Source: SVEL01 sp045123575 (GTDB taxonomy: Bacteria; Bacillota; Clostridia; Lachnospirales; Lachnospiraceae). Taken from it: 64,000 nucleotides of DNA. The stretch is taken from contig JBGVKG010000052.1 in the NCBI GenBank assembly GCA_045123575.1, positions 1 to 64,000 of the forward strand, in the 5' to 3' direction. How positions within the stretch are numbered: the first letter of the stretch is position 1; every line of letters starts with the position of its first letter. Positions 1-9,679 of the stretch are shown here, piece by piece. Both the position numbers and the translations under genes were made by a program. The notes below the pieces were generated by a model. That model made no database searches, was not told the DNA's origin, and saw only the letters and a list, made by a program, of their open reading frames with translations.

Positions 1-57
1 AAGTCTGCCTATATGGGCTATTTGTGTTGCAAAAAAGTAGGAATTGATGTAGAGTAA
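1..57 (+). CDS. 3' end of a gene cut by the window start
   Basis: Frame 1 is open from the first base to a TAA at 55-57, giving a tail that ends in CKKVGIDVE. Only 18 codons are visible, so the product cannot be named. The gene is inferred only from the open frame and the absence of another explanation for these bases. Bases 58-159 that follow hold no recognisable gene or terminator. Confidence 0.3.
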   Translation, partial: KSAYMGYLCCKKVGIDVE

Positions 58-159
58 GAAAAGATGTTTGAACTTAATATTATATCTAAAGGTCTTAGGT
101 GGAATCTGTCTTATTATTTCCGAAGGTAAATTTACGCAATCCACTGCAGTTATTATTCG

Positions 160-188
160 TTGCATATTTGGTTGTTGCATAGTATAAT
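160..188 (+). promoter_or_regulatory. Candidate sigma-A promoter for the response regulator operon
   Basis: A perfect -10 box TATAAT at 183-188 lies 17 bases after a weak -35 box TTGCAT at 160-165. It sits about 50 bases upstream of the first start codon of the regulator/kinase/DegV operon. Confidence 0.5.
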
Positions 189-237
189 TATTATATTATG
201 ATTTTGTGATTAAATTTAATACGGAAGGGGAATGTGC

Positions 238-654
238 ATGAAACACATATTAATTGTAGATGATAACAAAACTAATTTAACCTTAGCAAAGAATGAACTT
301 TCCAAGAATTATCAGGTAACTCCTGTTATATCTGGCTTGCAGGCATTACAGTTTTTAGAAAAAAAATCAACCGACTTAATTTTACTGGATATGAGTATGC
401 CAGAAATGGATGGACGAGAAACTATGCAACGCATTCGTGCCAACCCACAATGGGTGAATATTCCTATTATCTTTTTAACAGCAGACAATTCACCTGAAAC
501 CGAGGCTCAATGCTTCGATGATGGTGCTGATGAATTCATAGCCAAACCATTTGTTCCACAGGTTATGCAAAATAGAGTAAGTCATATACTTGAGCTATAT
601 GATTTAAGACAAAAGACCAAAGAATTATCAAAGGAGGATTCGTATGAAAGGTAA
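238..654 (+). CDS. Stand-alone response regulator receiver domain protein
   Basis: Single CheY-like receiver domain without an output domain. The acidic pair of IVDDNKTN near the N-terminus, the phospho-acceptor aspartate in ILLDMSMPEMDG and the lysine in FIAKPF are all present. The start at 238 is preferred over an in-frame ATG at 232 because the ribosome site GGAAGGGG ends at 230, leaving only one base before 232 but seven before 238. The end overlaps the start of the hybrid kinase by 11 bases, so the two are almost certainly co-translated. Inference: it is a phosphorelay partner of that kinase, for example receiving phosphate from its HPt domain. Confidence 0.9.
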   Translation: MKHILIVDDNKTNLTLAKNELSKNYQVTPVISGLQALQFLEKKSTDLILLDMSMPEMDGRETMQRIRANPQWVNIPIIFLTADNSPETEAQCFDDGADEFIAKPFVPQVMQNRVSHILELYDLRQKTKELSKEDSYER

Positions 655-3391
655 ATCAACAAAAATCCTTGATGTTCGGACGTTAATTTACTGTAGCTTA
701 CTTATCGCTACATTCACTGGCATTATGTCCATTATCAATATGATAATCGGCGATACTACTCTGATTATCATAACAGGCTTAGCTACTATATGGTTTTTGC
801 TTAACGTCATTATCTGTTTTATATTCAAAAATAAAATTCAACTTGTATTCGCTATGATGTTCGGTGTATACACTCTTATGATGTATAACGTCATATGCGG
901 CGGTGCTGATGGATTTAGTATTGTGTGGCTATTAGTAATACCTCCTGCAGTCCAGTATTGTCTCAATTCCAACTACGGAGTATTTTTCAATCTTGTTGTA
1001 GGTTTCTCACTGATTATTTATCTATGGACACCATTATATAATATAGGCTATCATTACTCGGATACTTTTAGAATCCGATTGCCTATCGTCTATTTCTTCG
1101 TCACATTCATGTGTGAAGTTATACAAGCTAGACTGACAAAATCCCAACAGGAACAAGAAACATTAATCGAACACTTAGAATATGCCAGTCGTACCAAAAA
1201 TGATTTCTTGGCAAATATGTCTCATGAGATTCGTACGCCTATGAATGCAATCGTCGGTATGTGTGAATTAATCCTTAGAGACGATATAAACGAAAGCGTT
1301 CGTGAAAATTGTTTCAATATACAAAACTCAGGTCGTTCTCTGTTATCTATCATCAATGATATTTTAAACTTTTCAAAGATTGAGGCTGGTATGATAGAAC
1401 TTATAGAAGAGCCATTTAATTTAGCTTCGACTATAAACGATGTTATCAATATGGCTATGACTAGAAAAGGCGACAAGAATATCGAAATCATAGTAAGAGT
1501 TGACCCAACTATACCAAAGGGACTTATCGGTGATGAGCTTCGTATACGACAGATTATCATCAATCTGCTGACTAACGCCATCAAATTCACAAATAAAGGT
1601 TGCGTAGTTTTAAAAATCTCACAAACTAAACAAGACTACGGCATCAACCTAAACGTATCTATAAAAGATACCGGTATAGGTATATCTGATGAAAATATAG
1701 AGAAATTATTTACTAGCTTCCAGCAGGTTGATACCAAGAAGAATCGTGCCGTAGAGGGTACTGGTCTTGGACTTGCTATCTGTAAAAGACTCATTGCTCA
1801 AATGCATGGTTTTATTAACGTATCAAGTACATATGGTGTAGGCTCTGAGTTTAAGTTCGTTATTCCATTAAAAGTAGCTGACCAGGAAGCATTCATCCAG
1901 GTAAAGGAACCTGAAAATGTAAATATTGCAGCATATATTGATTGGGAAAAGTATGACCACCCTAGCATTGAGAAAGAGTATAAAAAACTTATTCATGAGC
2001 TGGTCGATAAGTTAAATGTTAAATTCACAGTTTTCGACACCGTAGATGAGCTAAAGGATGGTCTGTCTTCACAGGCATATACACACTGTTTCACCACTAG
2101 AAACGAATATATTGACCACTCTAGCTTATTTGAAGAAATAGCAGACAAACAGATTGTAGTTATTCATGACAGGTTTATGAATATTGACTTGCCATCCCAG
2201 TTCAAGAGAGTTTACAAGCCTTTTTATGCATTATCATTTGCTGCTATACTTAATAATGAACAGTATGCTCTCGATATGCATAACCACAGACATTTCACTT
2301 CTCGTTTTGTAGCACCTGAAGCAAAAATACTTCTGGTTGATGACAACGCAACCAACCTTAAGGTAGCTGCTGGACTTATGAAGCCTTACAATATGAAGAT
2401 ATATACTGTCCCAAGCGGTCAGGAGGCTATCGACGCTGTATCTTCTGAAGAGTTTGATATAATCTTTATGGATCACATGATGCCAGTTATGGACGGTGTA
2501 GAAGCCACAAATATTATTCGTAATATGCCAGGTGAACGTTTTAAAAATGTTCCTATTATCGCTTTAACTGCCAACGCAGTAAACGGTGCCAGAGAAATGT
2601 TCCTCAATATGGGCTTCAACGATTTCTTGGCAAAGCCAATCGAGGTTTCGTTACTAGATAGAGTATTGCGTTCTTGGTTACCAACAGAGCGTTTAATCAC
2701 AACTACCTCTGTGATAAATGAGACTACAACAGATACCCCTAACACTACACCAGAAGATTTAACTCTTCTCTCTAGTGAACTTATCGACTGCAAAAAGGGA
2801 CTGATGTATGCAGGAAATAACATTCATAACTATGATGACATATTGACTATTTATGCCCAGAGTAGCACTGGATATAGACAAGCTCTTATAGACAATTTTG
2901 ACTCTAAGAACTGGGCCGAATATACAGTAGGTGCCCATGCTTTAAAGAGCTCATCACTCAGCATTGGTGCATTATCACTATCCGAATTGGCAAAAAAGCT
3001 GGAGCTCGCAGGAAAAGCTGAAAACTATGATGTCATAGTAGAGAATCATAACGATTTGATTACTCTATATGACAAGGTTGTAAACCAAGTTAAGAAATAT
3101 TTAGAAAAAGATATAGACCATGAGAATACTGACAAAGTTATCGCCAAGAATCTAACCGATATATCATTAGATGACCTTGTAGAAAAAGCTGAGCAGATAA
3201 TCACAGCTTGTGACGACTTCGATGGTGATACTGCACTCTCTCTAGCAGAAGACTTATGTAACTGTAGTGTTAATGGCATTGCATTGTCTAAATATTTTGA
3301 TGAAATCAAAACATATATAGATGATTATAATTATATGCAGGCAATCGATACTATCAATGCTGCTATTAATAGTGTAAAGGAGGGTGAATAA
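644..3391 (+). CDS. Membrane hybrid sensor histidine kinase with receiver and HPt domains
   Basis: 915 residues. About six hydrophobic segments fill residues 10-165. A HisKA domain follows, with the phospho-acceptor histidine in NMSHEIRTPMN near residue 194, then a HATPase domain with DTGIGIS and GTGLGLAI boxes near 342 and 372. Residues about 425-550 look like a degenerate receiver lacking the phospho-acceptor. A complete receiver follows (LLVDDNATN near 562, FMDHMMPVMDG near 609), then an HPt domain with HALKSSS near 765 and a further helical tail. All parts of a phosphorelay are in one chain. The ribosome site AAGGAGG at 631-637 supports the start. The stop overlaps the ATG of the DegV gene. 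Confidence 0.95.
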   Translation: MKGKSTKILDVRTLIYCSLLIATFTGIMSIINMIIGDTTLIIITGLATIWFLLNVIICFIFKNKIQLVFAMMFGVYTLMMYNVICGGADGFSIVWLLVIPPAVQYCLNSNYGVFFNLVVGFSLIIYLWTPLYNIGYHYSDTFRIRLPIVYFFVTFMCEVIQARLTKSQQEQETLIEHLEYASRTKNDFLANMSHEIRTPMNAIVGMCELILRDDINESVRENCFNIQNSGRSLLSIINDILNFSKIEAGMIELIEEPFNLASTINDVINMAMTRKGDKNIEIIVRVDPTIPKGLIGDELRIRQIIINLLTNAIKFTNKGCVVLKISQTKQDYGINLNVSIKDTGIGISDENIEKLFTSFQQVDTKKNRAVEGTGLGLAICKRLIAQMHGFINVSSTYGVGSEFKFVIPLKVADQEAFIQVKEPENVNIAAYIDWEKYDHPSIEKEYKKLIHELVDKLNVKFTVFDTVDELKDGLSSQAYTHCFTTRNEYIDHSSLFEEIADKQIVVIHDRFMNIDLPSQFKRVYKPFYALSFAAILNNEQYALDMHNHRHFTSRFVAPEAKILLVDDNATNLKVAAGLMKPYNMKIYTVPSGQEAIDAVSSEEFDIIFMDHMMPVMDGVEATNIIRNMPGERFKNVPIIALTANAVNGAREMFLNMGFNDFLAKPIEVSLLDRVLRSWLPTERLITTTSVINETTTDTPNTTPEDLTLLSSELIDCKKGLMYAGNNIHNYDDILTIYAQSSTGYRQALIDNFDSKNWAEYTVGAHALKSSSLSIGALSLSELAKKLELAGKAENYDVIVENHNDLITLYDKVVNQVKKYLEKDIDHENTDKVIAKNLTDISLDDLVEKAEQIITACDDFDGDTALSLAEDLCNCSVNGIALSKYFDEIKTYIDDYNYMQAIDTINAAINSVKEGE

Positions 3392-4239
3392 TGGCTAAAC
3401 TATGGATAACTTGCGATTGCACTTGCGATATGCCCGAGGCATTTCTTGAACAGAATGATGTTGATTTAATTTATTTCCATATCACCACTGACCATGGTTG
3501 TTTTAGAGATATGTCAGAGATAACTTCAACAAACATCGTAGAATATTTTGAAGCTGGCGGACAAAACACCCACACTTCATCACCATCTATACCAGAATAC
3601 ATCGAGTTCTTTTCTCACTCGCTTAAAAAGCATGAGAGCATTATACATATAACCATTGGTTCAAAGCTCAGTCGTTCTTACAAATGTGCATTAGAAGCCG
3701 CTAAAAATTTCGATGGCAAAATTCACGTGTTTGATTCCGAACACCTTTCTTCTGGTATGGGACACTTACTTATACATGCCATCAAGCTTATTAAAGCCGA
3801 GAAAACTGTAGATGAGATATTGAATGAACTAAATGTATTAAAGAAAAATGTATCTACAAGCTTTATCGCATATAATGCCGATTACTTATATCGCAACGCA
3901 AAAACTAGCAAGTTTGTAAAAGACATATGTACTCTTTTCAATGTACATCCTGTACTATATATTAAAGATGGTGCTATGAAAGTTAAATCAGTACGAATAG
4001 GCGATTTCGATAAGGCAGTTCTAAGATATGCTCGCCACGAACTTCGCAAATCTTCAAAAACAAAGCAAGACCTGCTATTTATAACGTACTCAACATGTCC
4101 TGTCAGACTACTTTCTAAGATAAGACAACAGGTACAAGCATACAGCTCATTTCAACAGGTAATAGAAACAAAAGCTTCTGCCACTATCACTAGTAATTGT
4201 GGTGCAAATACCATTGGACTGTTGTACGTAAAGGAATAA
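3391..4239 (+). CDS. DegV family (fatty-acid-binding EDD fold) protein
   Basis: 282 residues, full length for DegV proteins, which bind a fatty acid and in some species hand it to a fatty acid kinase. The N-terminal TCDCTCDMP resembles the usual D-S-x-C/S-D opening of the family. The motif HTSSPSIPEY and the segment ITIGSKLSRSY match the typical ligand-lining loops. The start overlaps the kinase stop as TAATG, with AAGGAGGG six bases upstream. Coupling of a DegV protein to a hybrid kinase suggests a lipid-related input, but this is inference. Confidence 0.9.
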   Translation: MAKLWITCDCTCDMPEAFLEQNDVDLIYFHITTDHGCFRDMSEITSTNIVEYFEAGGQNTHTSSPSIPEYIEFFSHSLKKHESIIHITIGSKLSRSYKCALEAAKNFDGKIHVFDSEHLSSGMGHLLIHAIKLIKAEKTVDEILNELNVLKKNVSTSFIAYNADYLYRNAKTSKFVKDICTLFNVHPVLYIKDGAMKVKSVRIGDFDKAVLRYARHELRKSSKTKQDLLFITYSTCPVRLLSKIRQQVQAYSSFQQVIETKASATITSNCGANTIGLLYVKE

Positions 4240-4241
4240 AA

Positions 4242-4280
4242 AATAACCAAGAGTTTTCTATACGAATTCTCTTGGTTATT
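4242..4280. terminator. Bidirectional terminator between DegV and ABC-F genes
   Basis: A perfect 12-bp stem AATAACCAAGAG / CTCTTGGTTATT encloses a 15-base loop between two convergent genes. It can serve both directions, although the U-tracts are interrupted. Confidence 0.75.
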
Positions 4281-4299
4281 ATTAATAAGATATTTACAA

Positions 4300-6141
4300 T
4301 CACTGAGCCTGTATCTGTTCATTTAAATCATTTAGATAAATCCAACGTTCCATCTTTTCGTCTAAGGCGTTTTGCACCTTTTCCTTTTCTGCTACTAATT
4401 CTGAGAGTTTTACTGAATTGGTAGCATTTTTCATCATCTCTTCATCTAACGACTCTAACATAGCTTCTAATTTTGCTATATCCTCATCTATTGATTCAAA
4501 CTCTTTTTGCTCCTTATATGTCATCTTCAGCTTATCGCTTTTTTGCTTCCATGAATTTCTATCCTGCTTAACTGCCTGTCCATCCGTAGATACCGCACCT
4601 ACACTGGCACTAACCTTTATCTTATCCACATTATAAGGGTCTACTCCGCTCTTTTCTATATAATCGTCGTAGTTACCTTCATACTGCGTGATATTTATAT
4701 CTCCTGTTGACTCGTTTCTTTCGTATGCAAATATACGATTAGCTATTCTGTTAAGGAAATACCTATCATGAGATACACTTAATACAATTCCCTTAAAATT
4801 ATCTAGATAATCCTCTAATATCATCATAGTAGAAATATCTAGGTCGTTAGTTGGCTCGTCCAATATGAGTACATTAGGTGCTTCCATCAATATTTTCAAC
4901 AGATATAATCTACGCTTTTCACCACCAGACAGTTTCTCTATTCGCTGATACTGTAAGGTACTGTCAAATAAAAATCTCTCTAGCATCTTAACCGCTGATA
5001 TAACACCATCCTCAGTCTCCACAAACTCTGCAGTATCTCTAATATAATCAATAACTCGCATATCCTCTGGCAGATATTCGTTCTCCTGAGAAAAGTATCC
5101 TATTTTAACAGTCTGCCCTATATCTACTGTTCCTGCATCAGGAGTAATTGCACCTGTTATAATCTTTAGAAGCGTAGATTTACCACAACCATTTTCACCT
5201 ACGATACCTATACGGTCATCAGCTAAAAATATATAGTTAAAATCTTCTATCAGTTTCCTGCCTCCATATGACTTGCTTATACCGGTCAATTCTATGGTTT
5301 TGTTGCCAAGACGACTAGACACCGAACCCATCTGTAGCTTCTCTGTCTGCTTAGGTCCTTCCATATCACGTAACGCCTCATACCTTTGTATATGAGCCTT
5401 TTGCTTTGTACTTCTAGCTCTTGCACCTCTTTGTATCCACTCAAGTTCCACTCGCAAGATACTCTGTCGTTTTCTCTCTGAAGCTAAGGCTATGTCCTCA
5501 CGCAATGCTTTCTCCTCTAGGAACTTTTCATAACCGCCTGTATATCTATATATTTTTCCTCCATCTATCTCCACTATACCATTACACACTCTATCTAGGA
5601 AATATCTATCATGTGTAACCATAATAAGTGCCGCCTTGGATTTCTTAAGATAATCTTCAAGCCATGCAGACATATAGCTATCAAGATGGTTTGTAGGCTC
5701 ATCTAATATAAGAATATCGCAATCACTTAAGAGAGTTGCAGCTAATGCAACCCTCTTCCTCTGACCACCAGACAATGTATCTACTACCTGATTGTAATCG
5801 TTAAAACCTAGTATATTTAAGATATTTTTCGCTTCGCCCTCCACATTCCAGTTGTGATGCTCACTGGCATTGGCAGAAATAACATAGTCATATATAGTAG
5901 CTCCGTTTGGAAACTCTGGATTCTGAGATAAATATTTTATCTTTGCCTTATTTGCCTTTATAACCTCGCCCTCGTCAGTATCCATTATACCTGCAATTAT
6001 CTTTAGCAATGTGGATTTTCCAGTACCATTTACACCTATAACACCCAGTTTTTCTCCCTCACCGATAGAAAAATCTGTATTTTTAAACAGTACCTTATCT
6101 GTTATTGCTTTAGAAAAATTCTTTATAGTCAATAAATTCAT
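4300..6141 (-). CDS. ABC-F family ATPase, Uup-like
   Basis: 613 residues with two ABC ATPase cassettes and no membrane segments. The first has GVNGTGKST, the signature LSGGQRKRVALA and LDEPTNHLD; the second has GENGCGKST, LSGGEKRRLY and LDEPTNDLD. A charged coiled-coil domain fills about residues 540-613, as in Uup-type members. ABC-F proteins act on the ribosome as translation factors, and some give antibiotic resistance; the C-terminal coiled coil favours a Uup-like housekeeping role. AGGAG lies upstream of the ATG. Confidence 0.92.
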   Translation of the reverse strand: MNLLTIKNFSKAITDKVLFKNTDFSIGEGEKLGVIGVNGTGKSTLLKIIAGIMDTDEGEVIKANKAKIKYLSQNPEFPNGATIYDYVISANASEHHNWNVEGEAKNILNILGFNDYNQVVDTLSGGQRKRVALAATLLSDCDILILDEPTNHLDSYMSAWLEDYLKKSKAALIMVTHDRYFLDRVCNGIVEIDGGKIYRYTGGYEKFLEEKALREDIALASERKRQSILRVELEWIQRGARARSTKQKAHIQRYEALRDMEGPKQTEKLQMGSVSSRLGNKTIELTGISKSYGGRKLIEDFNYIFLADDRIGIVGENGCGKSTLLKIITGAITPDAGTVDIGQTVKIGYFSQENEYLPEDMRVIDYIRDTAEFVETEDGVISAVKMLERFLFDSTLQYQRIEKLSGGEKRRLYLLKILMEAPNVLILDEPTNDLDISTMMILEDYLDNFKGIVLSVSHDRYFLNRIANRIFAYERNESTGDINITQYEGNYDDYIEKSGVDPYNVDKIKVSASVGAVSTDGQAVKQDRNSWKQKSDKLKMTYKEQKEFESIDEDIAKLEAMLESLDEEMMKNATNSVKLSELVAEKEKVQNALDEKMERWIYLNDLNEQIQAQ

Positions 6142-6162
6142 TGTCGTTATCTCCTACTATGT

Positions 6163-6894
6163 CTACACATACACGATTTCCAAATTTCCGAATACCATCT
6201 CGCCTTGGATAACTAGATGATTTTCCCCTTTAGACATACACACGCCTCTCTCATTAGCTCCACCAAATACCTTGGAAAGCTTCATATCCACATTCCACTC
6301 CTTTGGCACATACAAAGTTGTCTTACCAAATACACTTTCTACCTTAATAGCTGCGTGTCCCTCACAGAGATTTGCATTATCCATATATATTGTTGTATTG
6401 CTAAATACACTCTCTATAGAACCGTACTTAAGATTCTGACTTGTAATATATCGTACACTTGTGCTAAACACAACCTCACTCTCAAATGTTGTATCATTTA
6501 CATTCATCTCATCCACTGTCTGATGTCCATTCTTGAAGTTTTCTCTGTTAGCTTCCCAATTATCATGTCCTATGAAGCAGCTATGATGATTCTTCTTCTT
6601 AAATATCAAGCTTAAACCTATCGTTCCAAAAAGTGCTGCTGCAAGTACCGGCCATGGTGTCAAATGCTCTATTCCAAGTTCTTTGTCAAATAGAATTGCT
6701 GCAAATGCAAGTGGAAAAAGCATATTGCCCCAGCTAAGTCTGAGAAGACCACCTACGAACCAAATAGCAAGAAAACCTGCAAACACTATAGTCCACACAC
6801 TTATGTCTCCAAAATACCCCATACTTCCTACTATAACAAAGGCTGCTATAAGTATAAAGAATATTCCCCAAATTATATTTTTCATTGATTTCAT
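6163..6894 (-). CDS. LiaF-like membrane protein
   Basis: 243 residues. Four hydrophobic segments occupy residues 6-97, as in the LiaF transmembrane domain, followed by a soluble beta-rich half of the kind annotated as cell-wall-active antibiotic response (LiaF C-terminal) domain. In Bacilli LiaF modulates an envelope-stress two-component system. Here the partner is a LytTR-type regulator, whose stop overlaps this start as ATGA, so the two genes are translationally coupled. The ribosome site GAGGAG lies six bases before the ATG. The function as envelope-stress sensor or modulator is inferred. Confidence 0.8.
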   Translation of the reverse strand: MKSMKNIIWGIFFILIAAFVIVGSMGYFGDISVWTIVFAGFLAIWFVGGLLRLSWGNMLFPLAFAAILFDKELGIEHLTPWPVLAAALFGTIGLSLIFKKKNHHSCFIGHDNWEANRENFKNGHQTVDEMNVNDTTFESEVVFSTSVRYITSQNLKYGSIESVFSNTTIYMDNANLCEGHAAIKVESVFGKTTLYVPKEWNVDMKLSKVFGGANERGVCMSKGENHLVIQGEMVFGNLEIVYV

Positions 6895-7352
6895 ATTTTT
6901 CTCCTCTTTTCTCCTAGTCTTTCAACCAGTGCTTTATAATAATTTCTTGATACATACACCAACTTATGGCAATCATTAAATTCTACCACGCTAGCTGATG
7001 TAAGATTTCTAGTTATAGAATATATATGATTTAAGTTTACTATGGTAGATTTTGATATTCGCATAAAGTATCCTGGCAATATCTCCTCCAGTTCATATAA
7101 CTTGTACTGTGTTTCATATATATCATTACTGGTATGCGCTCTTATTTCTTTATTCTCTGTTTCAAAGAACAATATCTTTTCAAGAGGCATATAATATTCT
7201 TTTTCATTTTTATGTAACAAAATAGTCAAATCATCGCTTGCCTGCTCTATCAACGCTTGTTGAATTCGTAATATTCTCTCATCAAGCTTATTGCATTTTA
7301 TTACAATAGTTTCTTCCAAAAGAGCCTCATCCACTTCTATGGTGACCTTCAT
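6891..7352 (-). CDS. LytTR-domain DNA-binding transcriptional regulator
   Basis: 153 residues. An N-terminal stretch of about 50 residues leads into a LytTR DNA-binding domain (ILFFETENKEIRAH, YFMRISKSTIVNL, YVSRNYYKAL). There is no receiver domain, so this is a one-component regulator of the kind often paired with a small membrane protein. The downstream LiaF-like gene overlaps by four bases, and joint autoregulation is likely. The start is preceded by a purine-rich GGGGG site. Confidence 0.88.
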   Translation of the reverse strand: MKVTIEVDEALLEETIVIKCNKLDERILRIQQALIEQASDDLTILLHKNEKEYYMPLEKILFFETENKEIRAHTSNDIYETQYKLYELEEILPGYFMRISKSTIVNLNHIYSITRNLTSASVVEFNDCHKLVYVSRNYYKALVERLGEKRRKI

Positions 7353-7540
7353 CTCATGCCCCCTTTCATCCGTTTTGTTTAACAGCTGTTATGTGTTTAG
7401 TATAACATCTAATTTTTTATTGTAAATACCTTCACACCAACAGGTTAATTTCGGCTACCAAGATGTAATTTTTCATCACCATATATGTCTTTTGCCCAAA
7501 TTCATTACCATTTTCCTATGATTTTTGTAAAAAATCCTAT

Positions 7541-7569
7541 TTTACTTTTATATATGGCAGGAGTATAAT
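7541..7569 (+). promoter_or_regulatory. Candidate sigma-A promoter for the permease gene
   Basis: TTTACT at 7541-7546 (four of six consensus bases) and a perfect TATAAT at 7564-7569 are separated by exactly 17 bases, about 75 bases before the permease start. The 293-base gap between the divergent LytTR and permease genes holds no other recognisable element. Confidence 0.55.
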
Positions 7570-7645
7570 GTATAAGGTTTTACCAAAAACCACAAATCGC
7601 AGCCCTAATCGACTACGATAATAAATATAGAAAGAGGTATTGAAA

Positions 7646-9007
7646 ATGTTACCACAAATTTTTGCTACAGTAATATTTGTTGCGATGTTTATTCTGATTG
7701 TAACAGAAATCATCCCTAGACATTACATCACACTAGGTTGCGCAGTACTCACTATAGTTCTCGTATTCGGCATCGGTATGCAGAGCGTAGACGCTATTGT
7801 GAATACCTTGAATGTCCATAGCATATTTACTCCAGACTTCTGGATAGCTACTGGCGAACATACTAGCGAACTTTCTAGCGGTATCAACTGGGAAACTATT
7901 ATATTTATCGCCGGTATGATGGTTATGGTTGAAGGTATGGCACACTTTGGCTTCTTCCGCTGGTTATGTATGCGTATTGCCAAGATGGTTAAATACAAGA
8001 TAATTCCTATCTTTATTACATTTATGATATTGTCATTTATACTAGCTATGTTTATTGACAGTATCACAGTTATATTGTTCTTAGCCGCTGTTACTATAGA
8101 GTTATCACAGTTACTTAAGTTCAATCCTGTATCAATGATTTTAGCAGAGGTATTCTGTGCCAACCTTGGTGGCTCAGCTACTATGTGTGGAGATCCACCA
8201 AACATTATCATCGGTACATCACTTGGCTACTCATTTACAGACTTTGTATTCAATACAGGTGTTATCGCATTTGTCGCATTAATATTTGTACTTATTTATT
8301 TCTATGTAGTATGCAAGAAGGAGCTTACTACTGGAACATCAGGCACCATTGACCTTTCAGCTATGCCTAGCCCGGAATCAGCTATTACTAATAAATTCGG
8401 TTTCACTATGAGTTGCATCATCTTCTTATCAGCCGTTGTCCTATTAGTTACACATGCACAGACTGGTCTATCAGTTGCATTTATAGGCGCAGTTATAGCA
8501 CTTATCACGCTTATCACATCAGGCAAGGCAGCTTGGAGTCTTATAAAGAAGGTTGATTACGAAACTATCCTCTTCTTTGTTGGATTGTTTGTTGTTGTAG
8601 GCGGTCTTGAAGAAACTGGCATATTGGAAATATTAGCAGGTTTTATCGGTGATATATCTGGTGGTAATCTTATGATTATGATTGCTATCATCATATGGAT
8701 TTCTGCTATTGCAAGTGCATTTATTGACAATATTCCATTTGCAGCTACTATGATTCCTGTTATAAGCAACTTAGCCGCTACTACTCCAGGTATTAGCTTA
8801 GACACACTTTCTTGGTCTTTAGCAGTAGGAACAGACATCGGTGGAAGTGCTACTCCTATAGGTGCATCAGCTAATGTTGTAGGTGTGGCTACAGCAGGTA
8901 AGGCTGGTCACATAATTCGTTGGGGAAAGTATTGCAAATTAATGGCTCCTGCGACTATAATAGTATTAGTTATTGCAACTGTAATGATTTTTATGAGATA
9001 CTTATAA
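7646..9007 (+). CDS. ArsB/NhaD-type ion transporter superfamily permease
   Basis: About 453 residues and roughly twelve hydrophobic segments. The family hallmark GGSATMCGDPPNIIIG lies in the first half, and the related IGGSATPIGASANVVG in the second half reflects the inverted two-fold repeat of this superfamily. Relatives export arsenite or exchange sodium, or import dicarboxylates, so the substrate cannot be named. The ATG at 7646 is chosen over an in-frame TTG at 7640 because AGAGG at 7633-7637 is eight bases upstream of it. It is followed after about 24 bases by the kinase-like gene. Confidence 0.88.
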   Translation: MLPQIFATVIFVAMFILIVTEIIPRHYITLGCAVLTIVLVFGIGMQSVDAIVNTLNVHSIFTPDFWIATGEHTSELSSGINWETIIFIAGMMVMVEGMAHFGFFRWLCMRIAKMVKYKIIPIFITFMILSFILAMFIDSITVILFLAAVTIELSQLLKFNPVSMILAEVFCANLGGSATMCGDPPNIIIGTSLGYSFTDFVFNTGVIAFVALIFVLIYFYVVCKKELTTGTSGTIDLSAMPSPESAITNKFGFTMSCIIFLSAVVLLVTHAQTGLSVAFIGAVIALITLITSGKAAWSLIKKVDYETILFFVGLFVVVGGLEETGILEILAGFIGDISGGNLMIMIAIIIWISAIASAFIDNIPFAATMIPVISNLAATTPGISLDTLSWSLAVGTDIGGSATPIGASANVVGVATAGKAGHIIRWGKYCKLMAPATIIVLVIATVMIFMRYL

Positions 9008-9031
9008 AATAGATAAATGGAGGAATATACA

Positions 9032-9637
9032 ATGAGTCAATTGATTATATCTATCGGCCGTGAATTCGGTAGTGGTGGTCATGAGATAGCAGAGAGACTT
9101 GCAAAACACTATGAACTACCTATGTACGACCACAATATGCTTAGAGAAATTGCTAATTTTATGAATGTAGATACTGAAGAGCTTCTCGCTTTCGATGAAT
9201 CAAAGAAGCGTAAACTATTCACACGTACTGTTCGTGGTATGAGCAACTGCCATGCTACTAACGTTGCCGAGCTTCAGTTTAAATTCATAGAAACAAAAGC
9301 AGGCGTAGGCGAGTCTTTCGTAATCGTAGGACGTTGCGCAGAAACAGTACTTAAAGACAACGCCAACACTGTTTCTCTCTTCATCTTAGGTGACAGAGAT
9401 GCAAAATGCCAGCGTATTATGAAGCTGTACAACAAAAACCAAAAGGAAGCATTCGCACTTATGGATAGCCACGATAAGTACCGTAAGCAGTATCACAATG
9501 ACCACTTCCCTGGCAAGAAGTGGGGTGACTCACGTAACTACGACTTATCCATCAACAGCAGCAAACTTGGCATCGACGAAACAGTTAAAATCATCATCGA
9601 CTACATTGATGCATGTCGCGCAAAATTCAACGCATAA
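9032..9637 (+). CDS. Cytidylate kinase-like family protein
   Basis: About 201 residues. The P-loop GREFGSGGHEIAERLA near the N-terminus is typical of the cytidylate-kinase-like family that is distinct from Cmk, widespread in Clostridia, and of poorly defined substrate. ATG 9032 is chosen because GGAGG at 9019-9023 lies eight bases upstream, whereas the in-frame ATG at 9017 overlaps that site. It follows the permease closely and is probably in the same transcript. A terminator hairpin begins about 12 bases after the stop. Confidence 0.85.
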   Translation: MSQLIISIGREFGSGGHEIAERLAKHYELPMYDHNMLREIANFMNVDTEELLAFDESKKRKLFTRTVRGMSNCHATNVAELQFKFIETKAGVGESFVIVGRCAETVLKDNANTVSLFILGDRDAKCQRIMKLYNKNQKEAFALMDSHDKYRKQYHNDHFPGKKWGDSRNYDLSINSSKLGIDETVKIIIDYIDACRAKFNA

Positions 9638-9648
9638 TTCATATTACC

Positions 9649-9679
9649 AGAAGCTTAGTAAAACACTAAGCTTCTTTTA
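9649..9679 (+). terminator. Terminator of the permease/kinase operon, left end of a giant palindrome
   Basis: An 11-bp perfect stem AGAAGCTTAGT / ACTAAGCTTCT with a 5-base loop, followed by TTTAT. The same stem base and the 19 bases AAGCTTCTTTTATGTCTTG reappear in inverse orientation at the far end of the intergenic region (10212-10230). Confidence 0.8.
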
